Shown here: positions 16,932-25,137 of the stretch, piece by piece
Position numbering within the stretch: the first letter of the stretch is position 1
How the letters are laid out: every line of letters starts with the position of its first letter
Assembly (NCBI GenBank): GCA_030527665.1
Contig: JAUNAK010000013.1
Span: forward strand, 1 to 42,386
DNA from: Eubacteriales bacterium
Lineage (GTDB): Bacteria; Bacillota; Clostridia; Lachnospirales; Lachnospiraceae
Direction of reading: 5' to 3'
Length of the DNA stretch: 42,386 bases
Position numbers and translations under genes: made by a program
The notes under the pieces: generated by a model
Seen by the model: only the letters and a program-made list of their open reading frames with translations
Databases searched by the model: none
Told to the model about the DNA's origin: nothing

Positions 16932-17036
16932 AAAAAAAATACGAATATCCGACATATTGATATGTCCCCCCTTTACTGGACAAATCAGTAAGAAGGGTAC
17001 ATATCATATGCATATGCCCGGCATATTCGTATTTTT
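16932..17036 (-). terminator. Long imperfect hairpin after the HAD gene, terminator-like
   Basis: AAAAATACGAATAT (16935-16948) pairs with ATATTCGTATTTTT (17023-17036). Further pairing continues inward: GACATAT region with CATATCATATG, CCC with GGG, and CTTTACTG with CAGTAAG around GACAAAT. On the minus strand the structure ends in a run of nine T (16939-16931), so it can terminate the HAD gene transcript. It is unusually long for a terminator. Confidence 0.65.
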
Positions 17037-17042
17037 ATTTGC

Positions 17043-17636
17043 TTATAAATACTGTTCCAGTTCGGCACGCGCCTGTTCATAGGAGGAAAAAACGATTCCC
17101 TTCATTCCCATACGGATCGCGCCTGCTATATTATCCTTGTTGTCATCCAGAAAAACCGCCTTCTCCGGATCAATATCGTATTTTTTTAACAGATGCTCAA
17201 AAATGACCGGTGACGGTTTTACCGCTTCCAGCTCGTAGGAAACAACACGTCCGTCTACAAGGGACAGGAAATGATAGTTCACCGAATTCTTCTCAAATGA
17301 AATATTGTTGTAATTGGACAGCAGATATACTTTTTTGCCTCTTGCCTTTAATTCACGAATCCAGTCACAGCTGTACGGAAACTCAGTACTGATTTTGGGA
17401 AGCTCATCCCAGATCACATCCACTTCCTTCTCATATCCGGGAACCACACTTTTGAAGTAGGCACGTATCCCATCTTCCGTATACCGTTTCTCATCACAGG
17501 AAAGCCAGATGGCACGGAAGATCTTCTCCATCAAAACCTGAATGGTCTCCTCGGAAAATCCCATCGCTCTCATGCCTTTTTCCGGATTCCACTCCGCAAG
17601 AACACCGCCGATGTCAAAAACAACTGTATCGATCAT
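17043..17636 (-). CDS. HAD-superfamily hydrolase (YihX-like phosphatase)
   Basis: 197 residues, HAD IA type. Motif I is VVFDIGGVL: the nucleophile Asp8 is present but the usual second Asp (acid/base) is replaced by Gly, as in some YihX and epoxide-hydrolase-like members. Motif II is LLSNYNN, motif III contains the Lys in VKPSPVIFEHLL, and motif IV is AVFLDDNKDNI. Family members dephosphorylate small sugar phosphates. YihX acts on alpha-glucose 1-phosphate, but that substrate is only an inference here. It follows the rsmJ gene by 93 bp and is ended by a long hairpin. Cytoplasmic. Confidence 0.85.
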   Translation of the reverse strand: MIDTVVFDIGGVLAEWNPEKGMRAMGFSEETIQVLMEKIFRAIWLSCDEKRYTEDGIRAYFKSVVPGYEKEVDVIWDELPKISTEFPYSCDWIRELKARGKKVYLLSNYNNISFEKNSVNYHFLSLVDGRVVSYELEAVKPSPVIFEHLLKKYDIDPEKAVFLDDNKDNIAGAIRMGMKGIVFSSYEQARAELEQYL

Positions 17637-17729
17637 ACTCTATCTCCTCTGTTTGTTTTATAATTCTGCAATACTGCATGAACTGTCTATAAATGATCCT
17701 GTTCTTTTTTCAGGTATATCCGGCAGACC

Positions 17730-18443
17730 TCACTGCTTTTTCAGTCCGACATTGATCAGACAGTCATAACGGATTGCCTTTCCGTCCAGGGAATAATCAG
17801 GTTTCCTTCCTGCCAGATACGGTCCTTTCGCCGGTCTCTTGATGACGATCTTCAACGGTTCTGCTGCGATTGCTGCCTGCAGCAGCTCTTCCTCTGCAGA
17901 ACAGGGGCTCTCCAGTTGCTGCAGCAGCTGGAATTTCTTCTTGATCAGTCCGCTCTTTTTTCGTTCCGGAAACATCGGATCCAGGAGTACCACATCCGGC
18001 CGTTCCTCCTCCGGAAGTGCAGCCATCTGTGGAAGTGCTTTTGTACTGTCCCCTTCCAGCACCCTCATTCTGGCGGCGATCTCCGACAGCTGCGGATGCA
18101 GAGCCGCTCTTCGAAGTGCATCTTTCAGTAATGCCGCAATGACCGGATCATATTCAAACATGCATACCTGATGTCCGGATGCTGCAAGCAGAATCGCATC
18201 TTCTCCCAGTCCTGCCGTAGCATCTACTATGCGAAGCGGACGTGACAGACTCTTGATCCTGGCAGCCTTTACCAGCATTTCCCGCTGGAGATTATTCTGT
18301 TTCAGCCGCGGCAGCATTTTTGAAAAATCACCGCTTACCGTCAGCTTTCCGTCAGTCAGCACAAGTACATCGTCCTGCATCTCCAGTCGAAGCCCGGCTT
18401 TCTCTACTGCCGCAAGTGCCTGTTCCTGTATTGTAAATTCCAT
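17730..18443 (-). CDS. rsmJ: 16S rRNA (guanine1516-N2)-methyltransferase
   Basis: 237 residues from ATG 18443 (MEFTIQEQALAAVEKAGLRL), chosen because AAAGGAACAGA sits directly upstream. It is a class I SAM methyltransferase. The SAM-binding motif is IVDATAGLGEDAILLA, the acidic loop is MFEYDPV, and the catalytic motif is LLDPMFPERKKSGLIKKKF, typical of RsmJ. VIKRPAKGPYLAGRKPDYSL and AIRYDCLI are the C-terminal family blocks. It methylates G1516 (E. coli numbering) of 16S rRNA. It lies in a minus-strand run after the recD2-like gene and a second methyltransferase, 183 bp upstream; that gap holds no convincing gene. Confidence 0.92.
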   Translation of the reverse strand: MEFTIQEQALAAVEKAGLRLEMQDDVLVLTDGKLTVSGDFSKMLPRLKQNNLQREMLVKAARIKSLSRPLRIVDATAGLGEDAILLAASGHQVCMFEYDPVIAALLKDALRRAALHPQLSEIAARMRVLEGDSTKALPQMAALPEEERPDVVLLDPMFPERKKSGLIKKKFQLLQQLESPCSAEEELLQAAIAAEPLKIVIKRPAKGPYLAGRKPDYSLDGKAIRYDCLINVGLKKQ

Positions 18444-18626
18444 TCTGTTCCTTTCATTTCCGCCGGAAGCTCTCCAATTCCTGCAGCGGAGGCAGCCGTT
18501 CTGGATCATGTTACCAAGATGCTTTCTCTGGTCTCCATCTCCTGCAGAGGAGGATGCAGACTTGTCTCAGCAGAAGCAAGATCCCCGACAGAAATCCGTT
18601 TCTCTTATGCTTTCCTATATCATTCT

Positions 18627-19337
18627 CTATCTGCACACAAATATCCAGTCCGTACCGTGTCTTCCTGATTCTTCAGAAAGCGTATCACAGATCCGAACAT
18701 CTGTGAATCCGCATTTTTTCAGCAGTTTCTGAATCGTCTCCGGCTCATGCAGACGCTCATAGATGACATCTTTGCTGATCGTCGCACCGCTTCCGACATC
18801 ATATACTGCCGTTCCCAGTTCGACCAGCCGGTTCCCTTTATCCGTGATCCGGTACTCATAACGCCGGTCATTTTCTACGCCGATCTCGATGGAAGAAAAA
18901 GGCTGCACCTCTTCCGGCTTCAGCAGATCAAAAATAAAGACACCTTCTGCTCGCAGATATCCGCGGATCCTGCCAAATGCCCTTTCCAGCATTTCCTCCT
19001 CCAGCAGATGATTAAACACATCACAGGTTGCTGTTACCAGCTCCACCGGCTGCTTTGGCTGAAAACAGGTGATATCTGCCTGCACAAAATCCAGCTCCGG
19101 CCAGTTGATTTCTGCCGTCCGAATCATCTCTTCAGCCAGATCCACGCCAAGTGTCTGTATGCCGGCTTCTGCCAGCACATGACAGAGCATACCGGTTCCG
19201 CAGCCCAGATCGACCGCAGACTGCACCTGTATCTGCTCTTTGCGCAGCCACTGCAGGAGCATCTCTCCGAATGATTCCGGATAATAATTCCATCCGAATG
19301 TATTGTACATTTTACAAAAGCCTTCATTGTAAGCCAT
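18627..19337 (-). CDS. Class I SAM-dependent methyltransferase, substrate unknown
   Basis: 236 residues. SAVDLGCGTGMLCHVLAEAG is the glycine-rich SAM-binding motif I and LGVDLAEEMI supplies the ribose-binding acid. FVQADITCF and TATCDVFNHL are motifs of small-molecule or protein methyltransferases of the Methyltransf_25 type. A beta-rich insertion (SIEIGVENDRRYEYRITD) follows. ATG 19337 has GAAGGAG eight bases upstream and overlaps the last 14 bases of the recD2-like gene, so the two are translationally linked. The shared transcript does not reveal the substrate. Confidence 0.88.
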   Translation of the reverse strand: MAYNEGFCKMYNTFGWNYYPESFGEMLLQWLRKEQIQVQSAVDLGCGTGMLCHVLAEAGIQTLGVDLAEEMIRTAEINWPELDFVQADITCFQPKQPVELVTATCDVFNHLLEEEMLERAFGRIRGYLRAEGVFIFDLLKPEEVQPFSSIEIGVENDRRYEYRITDKGNRLVELGTAVYDVGSGATISKDVIYERLHEPETIQKLLKKCGFTDVRICDTLSEESGRHGTDWIFVCR

Positions 19338-22269
19338 GCAGTCGCTCCTTCAGCAGAGAATTTCTATTGGATACAGTGACATGCCGGACCGCATAGGACA
19401 ATGCTTTTCTGGTTCCGACCATGACAAGGATCTTTTTGGCACGGGTAATTCCGGTGTAGATCAGATTCCGCTGCAGCATCACATAATGGTTCATCAGTAC
19501 CGGCATGACAACGATGGGATACTCCGATCCCTGTGATTTATGGATCGTTGCCGCATAGGCAAGAACCAGCTCATCCAGATCACCGGTCTCATACTCCACC
19601 TGCCTTCCGTCAAATTCCACCTGCAGGGTGCGGTCCACATGATCAACCGAGCAAATCGTTCCGATATCCCCGTTAAACACTTCTTTATCATAATTGTTCC
19701 GGATCTGCATGACTTTGTCATTGACCCGGTATGCCATACCGCCCCGATAGATCGTGTCTCCCTCCGGATTCAGGGCAGCCTGCATCTCCCGGTTCATATT
19801 TGCCGCACCGGTCACGCCCCGCTGCATAGGTGTCAGAACCTGGATCTCCGTGGCCGGCACTCTATAATAGGCCGGCAGCTTATGCTGAACCAGATCCACG
19901 ATCTTTGCAGCAGCTTCCTCCGGTTCTTCTGCTGTCATAAAGAAAAAATCCGTATCTTTTCCGTTTGACAGATCCGGCATTTCTCCCTTATTGATCCGAT
20001 GCGCATTCATGATAATTCTGCTGGTCTGCGCCTGACGGAAGATCCTGGTCAGACGGATGACAGGAAAGCGCTCACTGTCAATAATATCCTGCAGTACATT
20101 TCCCGCTCCTACAGAAGGCAGCTGGTCAATGTCCCCCACCAGGATCAAACGCATATGCTCCGGTACTGCTTTCAGCAGGGCATTCATCAGGATCAGATCG
20201 ATCATGGAACATTCATCGACGATCAATACATCTCCTTCCAGCGGATTCTCCTCATTCTTCTCATAGCCTTCCGGCGGTTTGCACTCCAGCAGGCGGTGAA
20301 TGGTCTTGGCTTCCATCCCGGTTGCCTCCGACAGACGCTTCGCTGCCCGTCCGGTCGGTGCTGCCAGCAGGATCTTCAGACCATAGGCACGATAGGCGGC
20401 TATGATTCCCTGAGTCGTCGTTGTCTTGCCTGTTCCCGGTCCTCCGGTCAGAACCATTACCTTGGACCCGGCCGCTGTACGAATCGCATCTTCCTGCACC
20501 TCGTCATATTGCATTCCCAGGCGCTCGCCGATTGCCTTTGCATTGACGGAAAGTCCCGGATTGCCGCTCTGTACTCTTGCCGCCTCCAGTTTTTTCCAGA
20601 GTGGATCACCGGCCGGACAGTCTGCGAGTTTCTTCAGTTTTCCGGCAGCTCCGATCTCCGCATAATAGAACGGCGGCAGATAAAAGGCATCTTCCGACAG
20701 CGTATCAATTTCCGGTTTCTGCCGGATCACATCCTTGTCTGCGGTCATCTGATCCAGTGTCATTACGATCAGCTCCGGGGCCGTTTCCAGAATCTCCGCC
20801 GCCTTTGCAGCCAGCTGTTCCCGATAGGCAAATACATGCCCGTCATCCGCCAGCTGACTCAAAGTGTACAGAATCCCGGACCGGATCCGCATATAGGATT
20901 CCTTTTCGATCCCCAGTTTTTCCGCAATACTGTCTGCTGTACGGAAGCCGATCCCCCAGATATCGTCTGCCAGGCGGTAGGGATTCTCCTTTACCTTCGG
21001 AATACTTTCATTTCCGTACTGCCGGTAGATCTTCGCAGCAAAGGATGTGTTGACTCCGTGATCCTGCAGAAAGATCATGACATTTTTGATCTCCTTCTGC
21101 TTCTCCCAGCTTTCCCGGATCATACGGATCCGTTTGCTTCCGATTCCTTCGATCTCCTTCAGCCGGTCGATATCTTCTTCAATGACCTGTATCGTATCCG
21201 TTCCGAACTGCTGTACGATCTTCTTCGCAAACTTTGGACCGACCCCTTTGATCAGTCCGGATCCCAGATATTTCTCTATACCGAAGACCGTCGCCGGCAT
21301 GGTTTCCTCCCATGTTTCCGCCGCAAACTGCCTTCCGTATTTGCTGTCCTGCCTCCAGTTTCCATCGATCAAAAGCACCGATCCTACATATACATCCGGC
21401 ATATGACCGACTACGGCAACCAGCTCCGAGTAGCCTTTTACCGCACATTTCAGAACAGTGTAACCGTTTTCCGGATTCTGATAGGTGATCCTCTCCACCA
21501 CTCCGCGGATCTTCACTGTGTACTTCTTCACAGGAACGGTATGCCCTGTATTTCCGGACTGCCCATCTGTTTGCGCATCTGCTTTTTTTGCTGCTGTCTT
21601 ACGATCCGTTCCCTGCACAGGGAGGCGTTCATCTGCTGTACCCGCATGGGAACCACTGTCTGTTTTGTCTGTTTCGGCACCCGTCCGTCTGCCGGAAGCT
21701 TCTGCAGCTTTCTGCGCTCTTTCACGGCTGCTTCTGCAGATTGCCTCAAACACTTTCTGATTCATCCGGCAGTCATTCAATGCCCGATGTGCACCTTCCG
21801 AAGAAAAGCCGTAGTATTCGGCCAGATCGGTCAGCTTATGGCTTTTCAGTTCCGGCAGAATCCTGCGGGCAAGCAGCAGACTGTCCACATAGTCATTATC
21901 CGGAATCCTGCCGAAATACATTTCCGAATCCCGATAAATAAACTTCATATCGAAAGAGGCAATGTTGTGTCCCACCAGAACCGCATTCCCCGCAAACTCC
22001 AGAAAGGACCGGAGTGCCTTTTCCATAACAGGTGCACCGGAAACCATGCGATTGGTAATTCCATTCACTTTGCTTGCCCAATATGGAATCGGACATTCCG
22101 GATCGACCAGTGTACTGAACTCATCAATTACTCTGCCGCCCTGCACTTTTACCGCAGAGAGCTCGATCACCTTGTCCTTCTTCCAGGAGATTCCCGTTGT
22201 CTCCAGATCAAAAACGACATAATCCGGTGTATATGTATGTATTAATTTTCCAGCATTCGCACCAAGCAT
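19324..22269 (-). CDS. recD2: RecD2-type helicase fused to an N-terminal DnaQ-like 3'-5' exonuclease
   Basis: 981 residues, against about 740 for ordinary RecD2. Residues 15-185 form a DEDDh exonuclease: Asp21 and Glu23 in FDLETTG, Asp107 in HNIASFDMKF, His161 and Asp166 in HRALNDC. A charged, low-complexity linker follows (about 186-245). Then comes an RecD2 OB-fold region (VRGVVERITYQNPENGYTV) and helix-hairpin-helix segments (GSGLIKGVGPKFAKKI, LKEIEGIGSKRIRMI). The SF1B helicase has Walker A GGPGTGKTTTT (Lys614), Walker B LIVDECSM, motif VTGAAN and AATIHKSQGSEYPIVVMPVL. RecD2 proteins unwind DNA 5' to 3' in repair. GGAG precedes ATG 22269. Confidence 0.94.
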   Translation of the reverse strand: MLGANAGKLIHTYTPDYVVFDLETTGISWKKDKVIELSAVKVQGGRVIDEFSTLVDPECPIPYWASKVNGITNRMVSGAPVMEKALRSFLEFAGNAVLVGHNIASFDMKFIYRDSEMYFGRIPDNDYVDSLLLARRILPELKSHKLTDLAEYYGFSSEGAHRALNDCRMNQKVFEAICRSSRERAQKAAEASGRRTGAETDKTDSGSHAGTADERLPVQGTDRKTAAKKADAQTDGQSGNTGHTVPVKKYTVKIRGVVERITYQNPENGYTVLKCAVKGYSELVAVVGHMPDVYVGSVLLIDGNWRQDSKYGRQFAAETWEETMPATVFGIEKYLGSGLIKGVGPKFAKKIVQQFGTDTIQVIEEDIDRLKEIEGIGSKRIRMIRESWEKQKEIKNVMIFLQDHGVNTSFAAKIYRQYGNESIPKVKENPYRLADDIWGIGFRTADSIAEKLGIEKESYMRIRSGILYTLSQLADDGHVFAYREQLAAKAAEILETAPELIVMTLDQMTADKDVIRQKPEIDTLSEDAFYLPPFYYAEIGAAGKLKKLADCPAGDPLWKKLEAARVQSGNPGLSVNAKAIGERLGMQYDEVQEDAIRTAAGSKVMVLTGGPGTGKTTTTQGIIAAYRAYGLKILLAAPTGRAAKRLSEATGMEAKTIHRLLECKPPEGYEKNEENPLEGDVLIVDECSMIDLILMNALLKAVPEHMRLILVGDIDQLPSVGAGNVLQDIIDSERFPVIRLTRIFRQAQTSRIIMNAHRINKGEMPDLSNGKDTDFFFMTAEEPEEAAAKIVDLVQHKLPAYYRVPATEIQVLTPMQRGVTGAANMNREMQAALNPEGDTIYRGGMAYRVNDKVMQIRNNYDKEVFNGDIGTICSVDHVDRTLQVEFDGRQVEYETGDLDELVLAYAATIHKSQGSEYPIVVMPVLMNHYVMLQRNLIYTGITRAKKILVMVGTRKALSYAVRHVTVSNRNSLLKERLHGLQ

Positions 22270-22658
22270 ACCTTCACTCCGAGTCGATCTGTAGTATCTA
22301 TACCATTACTGTTAATAATCCGGTTTTAAACACCATTTCTGCTTAAAACGATCCGCAGAAACACCTGTAAAAACCGGCAGCCAAATATTGTTTTATTTTA
22401 TCATATTTCCTCTCATCCCGCTTACTAATTGTTTTTTCGTGTCCCCCTCCGTTAAAAAAACTTTTCATCTCTGTCCTGCGGTGGTAAAATCCCTAAAGGT
22501 ACATGCCTATATTTGTACAATTTTTCTGTACAATACATGCGGATACATAATTTATGAAAAACTGCTGCGGTATTACAATGCTGACCCAGTATTTCAAATA
22601 TTGCACGGCATTTCAAAAATATCGGATGCCAATTATCCACTTTAAGGAGATCAAATAT
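22270..22658. promoter_or_regulatory. Divergent intergenic region between recD2 and murT
   Basis: About 390 bp without a convincing gene, AT-rich in its middle. TTGTACA (22513-22519) and TGTACAA (22527-22533) form a 7-bp inverted repeat with a 7-bp gap, a possible operator for murT. No promoter with good -35 and -10 boxes was fixed on either strand. Confidence 0.3.
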
Positions 22659-24038
22659 ATGAAAAAACCAAATACAATCCAGGCTGCTGCAGCTTCCGCT
22701 GCCTGCAAAGCCACACGGGCAATTCTGAGAAAGACCGGACGCGGCGGTACCGCCCTTCCGGGTATCGTTGCCATGAAAGTTTCCAAAAACATTCTGGCAG
22801 CTGCTTCCGAAGGTATGGAGATCATCGTTGTCACCGGTACCAACGGCAAAACCACCAGCTGCAATATGATTGCCCATGCACTGACTTCCGGCGGTCACGA
22901 ATGTCTGCTGAACAAATCCGGAGCCAATCTGCTTCATGGTATTGCTGCTGACATGATCTGCAATACCAACTGGAAAGGAGATCCGAAGACCCATTATGCG
23001 GTTCTCGAATGTGATGAGGCTGCTCTGAAACAGGTCGTTCCCTTTATCCGTCCGAAAGCGATCGTTGTAACCAATCTGTTCAGCGATCAGGTGGACCGCT
23101 ACGGCGGAGTCGGCAACACCCTGAAAGAGATCCGCACCGGTGTGGAACGCAGTCCGGAATCCATTCTTGTTCTGAATGCCGAGGAACCGCTGTCTGCCTC
23201 CCTGGCTCTGAATGTACCGAACAAGGTTGTCTGGTACGGACTGAACGAAACCGTCGGAGAACAGGGCAATATCGATCTGGCCGATGCCGGAAAATGTCCG
23301 GTCTGCGGCAGTGAATATGACTATGACTATCACATCTATGCACATCTCGGCGGCTTCCGCTGCCCGAAATGCGGCTATAAGAGACAGAATCCGGATGTTG
23401 CCGTTACCGCCATCAACAAAATTGAGGCAACCGGCAGTGACATTACTCTGCAGACAGCTGCGCAGACCTGTGATGTCCATGTATCTCTTCCGGCTGTATA
23501 CAACGTATACAACGCTGCCGCTGCCGTTGCTGCGGTCAAAGCCATAGGGCTTCCGGAGCAGGAAGCCATCGATTCCCTGTCTTCGGTACAGTCTTCCTTC
23601 GGCCGTCTGGAGACCTTCGATCTGAACGGCAACCGACTGCAGATGATCCTCGTAAAAAATCCGGCCGGCTGCAACCAGGCATTCTCCTATCTGACCGGTC
23701 TGCAGGAAGATTTCACCGCGGTCCTCTGTCTGAACGACCGAACCGGTGACGGCCATGATATTTCCTGGATCAACGATACCGATTACGAAAAACTTGTAAA
23801 CGATCCGCATCTGAAAAAGATCTATGTCGGCGGCGATCGTGCGGCTGACCTCTCCGAACGTCTGCGGAAAGCAGGTGCCGGAGATGAACTGCAGGAAGTT
23901 GTCACCGATTACAACAAGCTGCTTGAACTGCTGCTGAAGGAGAAGTATCCGATCTTTGCACTGCCGAACTACACCTCGATGATGGACCTTCGTCAGGTAC
24001 TGAATCAGGCTTCCGGAAACAAGGAGTTCTGGGAGTAA
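22659..24038 (+). CDS. murT: Lipid II isoglutaminyl synthase, MurT ligase subunit
   Basis: 459 residues from ATG 22659 (MKKPNTIQAAAASAACKATR), with TTTAAGGAGA nine bases upstream. It is a Mur-ligase family protein. The ATP-binding P-loop is VVTGTNGKTTSCNMIAHAL and the Mur central domain contains ECDEAALKQVVPFIRPKAIV and TNLFSDQVDRYG. A four-Cys zinc ribbon typical of MurT follows (CPVCGS and CPKCGY). The C-terminal MurT domain (DUF1727) starts near LVKNPAGCNQAFSYL. With GatD it amidates D-Glu of the peptidoglycan stem peptide to D-isoGln. gatD normally lies directly next to murT but is not in this window on either side. Confidence 0.93.
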   Translation: MKKPNTIQAAAASAACKATRAILRKTGRGGTALPGIVAMKVSKNILAAASEGMEIIVVTGTNGKTTSCNMIAHALTSGGHECLLNKSGANLLHGIAADMICNTNWKGDPKTHYAVLECDEAALKQVVPFIRPKAIVVTNLFSDQVDRYGGVGNTLKEIRTGVERSPESILVLNAEEPLSASLALNVPNKVVWYGLNETVGEQGNIDLADAGKCPVCGSEYDYDYHIYAHLGGFRCPKCGYKRQNPDVAVTAINKIEATGSDITLQTAAQTCDVHVSLPAVYNVYNAAAAVAAVKAIGLPEQEAIDSLSSVQSSFGRLETFDLNGNRLQMILVKNPAGCNQAFSYLTGLQEDFTAVLCLNDRTGDGHDISWINDTDYEKLVNDPHLKKIYVGGDRAADLSERLRKAGAGDELQEVVTDYNKLLELLLKEKYPIFALPNYTSMMDLRQVLNQASGNKEFWE

Positions 24039-24140
24039 AACCTGTCTGCAGGATCTGTACGCTAACTGCAGATCGATCTAATGATACTTCTGCAAGCAAA
24101 AGAGCTTCCATCGGACGTTCTCTTTGTTTGCCGGACAACA

Positions 24141-24178
24141 AAAATGCTGCCGCACAGAACGTGCGGCAGCATTTTTTT
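24141..24178. terminator. Bidirectional terminator between murT and the RelA-like gene
   Basis: AAAATGCTGCCGCAC, loop AGAAC, GTGCGGCAGCATTTT, a 15-bp stem. A run of seven T follows on the plus strand and a T-rich stretch on the minus strand. It serves two convergent genes. Confidence 0.93.
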
Positions 24179-24219
24179 ATCCTGTTTTATATCTCTTTAT
24201 TCACCGTCTCTGCATGACA

Positions 24220-24825
24220 TTATGAAACAGGAATTTTATTTGCGAAATGTGCGAAGCGTTTTTCCATCTCCGACAGCTCATCGGCATAGATCTTCAGTTC
24301 CGCTGCAATATTCTCCCGGTTATCATTTTCCTTCTTGTACAGCACATGGTGTTCCATACTTGCCCAGAAATCCATGGACAGGGTTCGAAACTGCACTTCC
24401 ACCGGAAAATACTCCATGGCATCCGTATAATAGACCGGAATTCCCAGAATCAGATGAAAGCTTCTGTAGCCGTTTACCTTCGGCTCCTTGATATAGTTCC
24501 TTTCTTTCAGAATAATAATATCGCTCTGCCGCTTCAGACTGTCCACCAGGTTGTAGATATCATCCTCGAAATAACAGATCACGCGGATGCCTGCGATATC
24601 CAGCAGATAATCTCTGGCATTTTCAGCCGTTTCCTCTACATTTTTCTTGACAGCCAGTTTCCGTTCAATACTGTCCTTTGACTTGATTCTTGCCTGCAGT
24701 GTATGGATCGGCTTTCCCGCCGACGAATCATAAAGCTGATGCTTCATAACATTCAGACGACTCATCAGAATCTCCGATGCATCACTGTAGGGTCGTACCA
24801 ACTGCTGATATTCTTCCTCGGTCAA
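24220..24825 (-). CDS. Small alarmone synthetase (GTP pyrophosphokinase, RelA/SpoT domain)
   Basis: 201 residues, the length of stand-alone YjbM/YwaC-type (p)ppGpp synthetases without hydrolase or ACT domains. The synthetase blocks are ARIKSKDSIERKL, DIAGIRVICYFEDDIYNLVD, VNGYRSFHLILGIPV and VEVQFRTLSMDFWASMEHHV. It transfers pyrophosphate from ATP to GDP or GTP. The start is unusual: a TTG codon at 24825 with GGAGG about eight bases upstream. An out-of-frame ATG-TAT-TGA lies between the ribosome binding site and this codon, ending on the TTG's last bases. The gene is convergent with murT and probably transcribed alone. Confidence 0.92.
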   Translation of the reverse strand: MTEEEYQQLVRPYSDASEILMSRLNVMKHQLYDSSAGKPIHTLQARIKSKDSIERKLAVKKNVEETAENARDYLLDIAGIRVICYFEDDIYNLVDSLKRQSDIIILKERNYIKEPKVNGYRSFHLILGIPVYYTDAMEYFPVEVQFRTLSMDFWASMEHHVLYKKENDNRENIAAELKIYADELSEMEKRFAHFANKIPVS

Positions 24826-25049
24826 TACATTCCCCTCCTATGAAATATTTGTGATCTTTCTCGTTTTGCTTTCCCCTTTTACTCCCCCAAAAGGAAAACC
24901 ACGAATACCCATGAGACCTTCTATTATTATGCCACACAATTGTGAACATCCTATCGCCAAATCATAATTTTTTTCTAAACTCCCCCCTTGGCTGCTTTAC
25001 AGAATACAAATCCGCACACTTCCTGTACGGCGCCAGATTATTTTTTCAG

Positions 25050-25073
25050 AGAAATTCTGCTCGCAGAATTTCT
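25050..25073. repeat. 11-bp inverted repeat
   Basis: AGAAATTCTGC, two bases, GCAGAATTTCT. It is followed on the plus strand by TTCTTTTC and lies just beyond the antiporter gene's terminator. Its role is unknown. It could terminate plus-strand transcription. Confidence 0.6.
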
Positions 25074-25081
25074 TTCTTTTC

Positions 25082-25121
25082 AAAAAAAGCGGAAGAAAGC
25101 CCTTTCGCTTCTCTTCCGCTT
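25082..25121 (-). terminator. Terminator of the NhaC-like antiporter gene
   Basis: On the minus strand AAGCGGAAGA and TCTTCCGCTT form a 10-bp stem with further pairing inside, followed by seven T (25088-25082). It lies 17 bp after the antiporter stop codon. Confidence 0.9.
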
Positions 25122-25137
25122 ATTGACACATATGCAA

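Noticed and set aside
19999-22245. Long plus-strand open frame opposite the recD2 gene
   Set aside because: It is a by-product of codon use in the helicase gene; Cys/His/Arg-rich translation without domain motifs.
25050-25073. 11-bp inverted repeat considered as the antiporter terminator
   Set aside because: The neighbouring stem at 25082-25121 has the proper T-run on the minus strand and is a better terminator for that gene.
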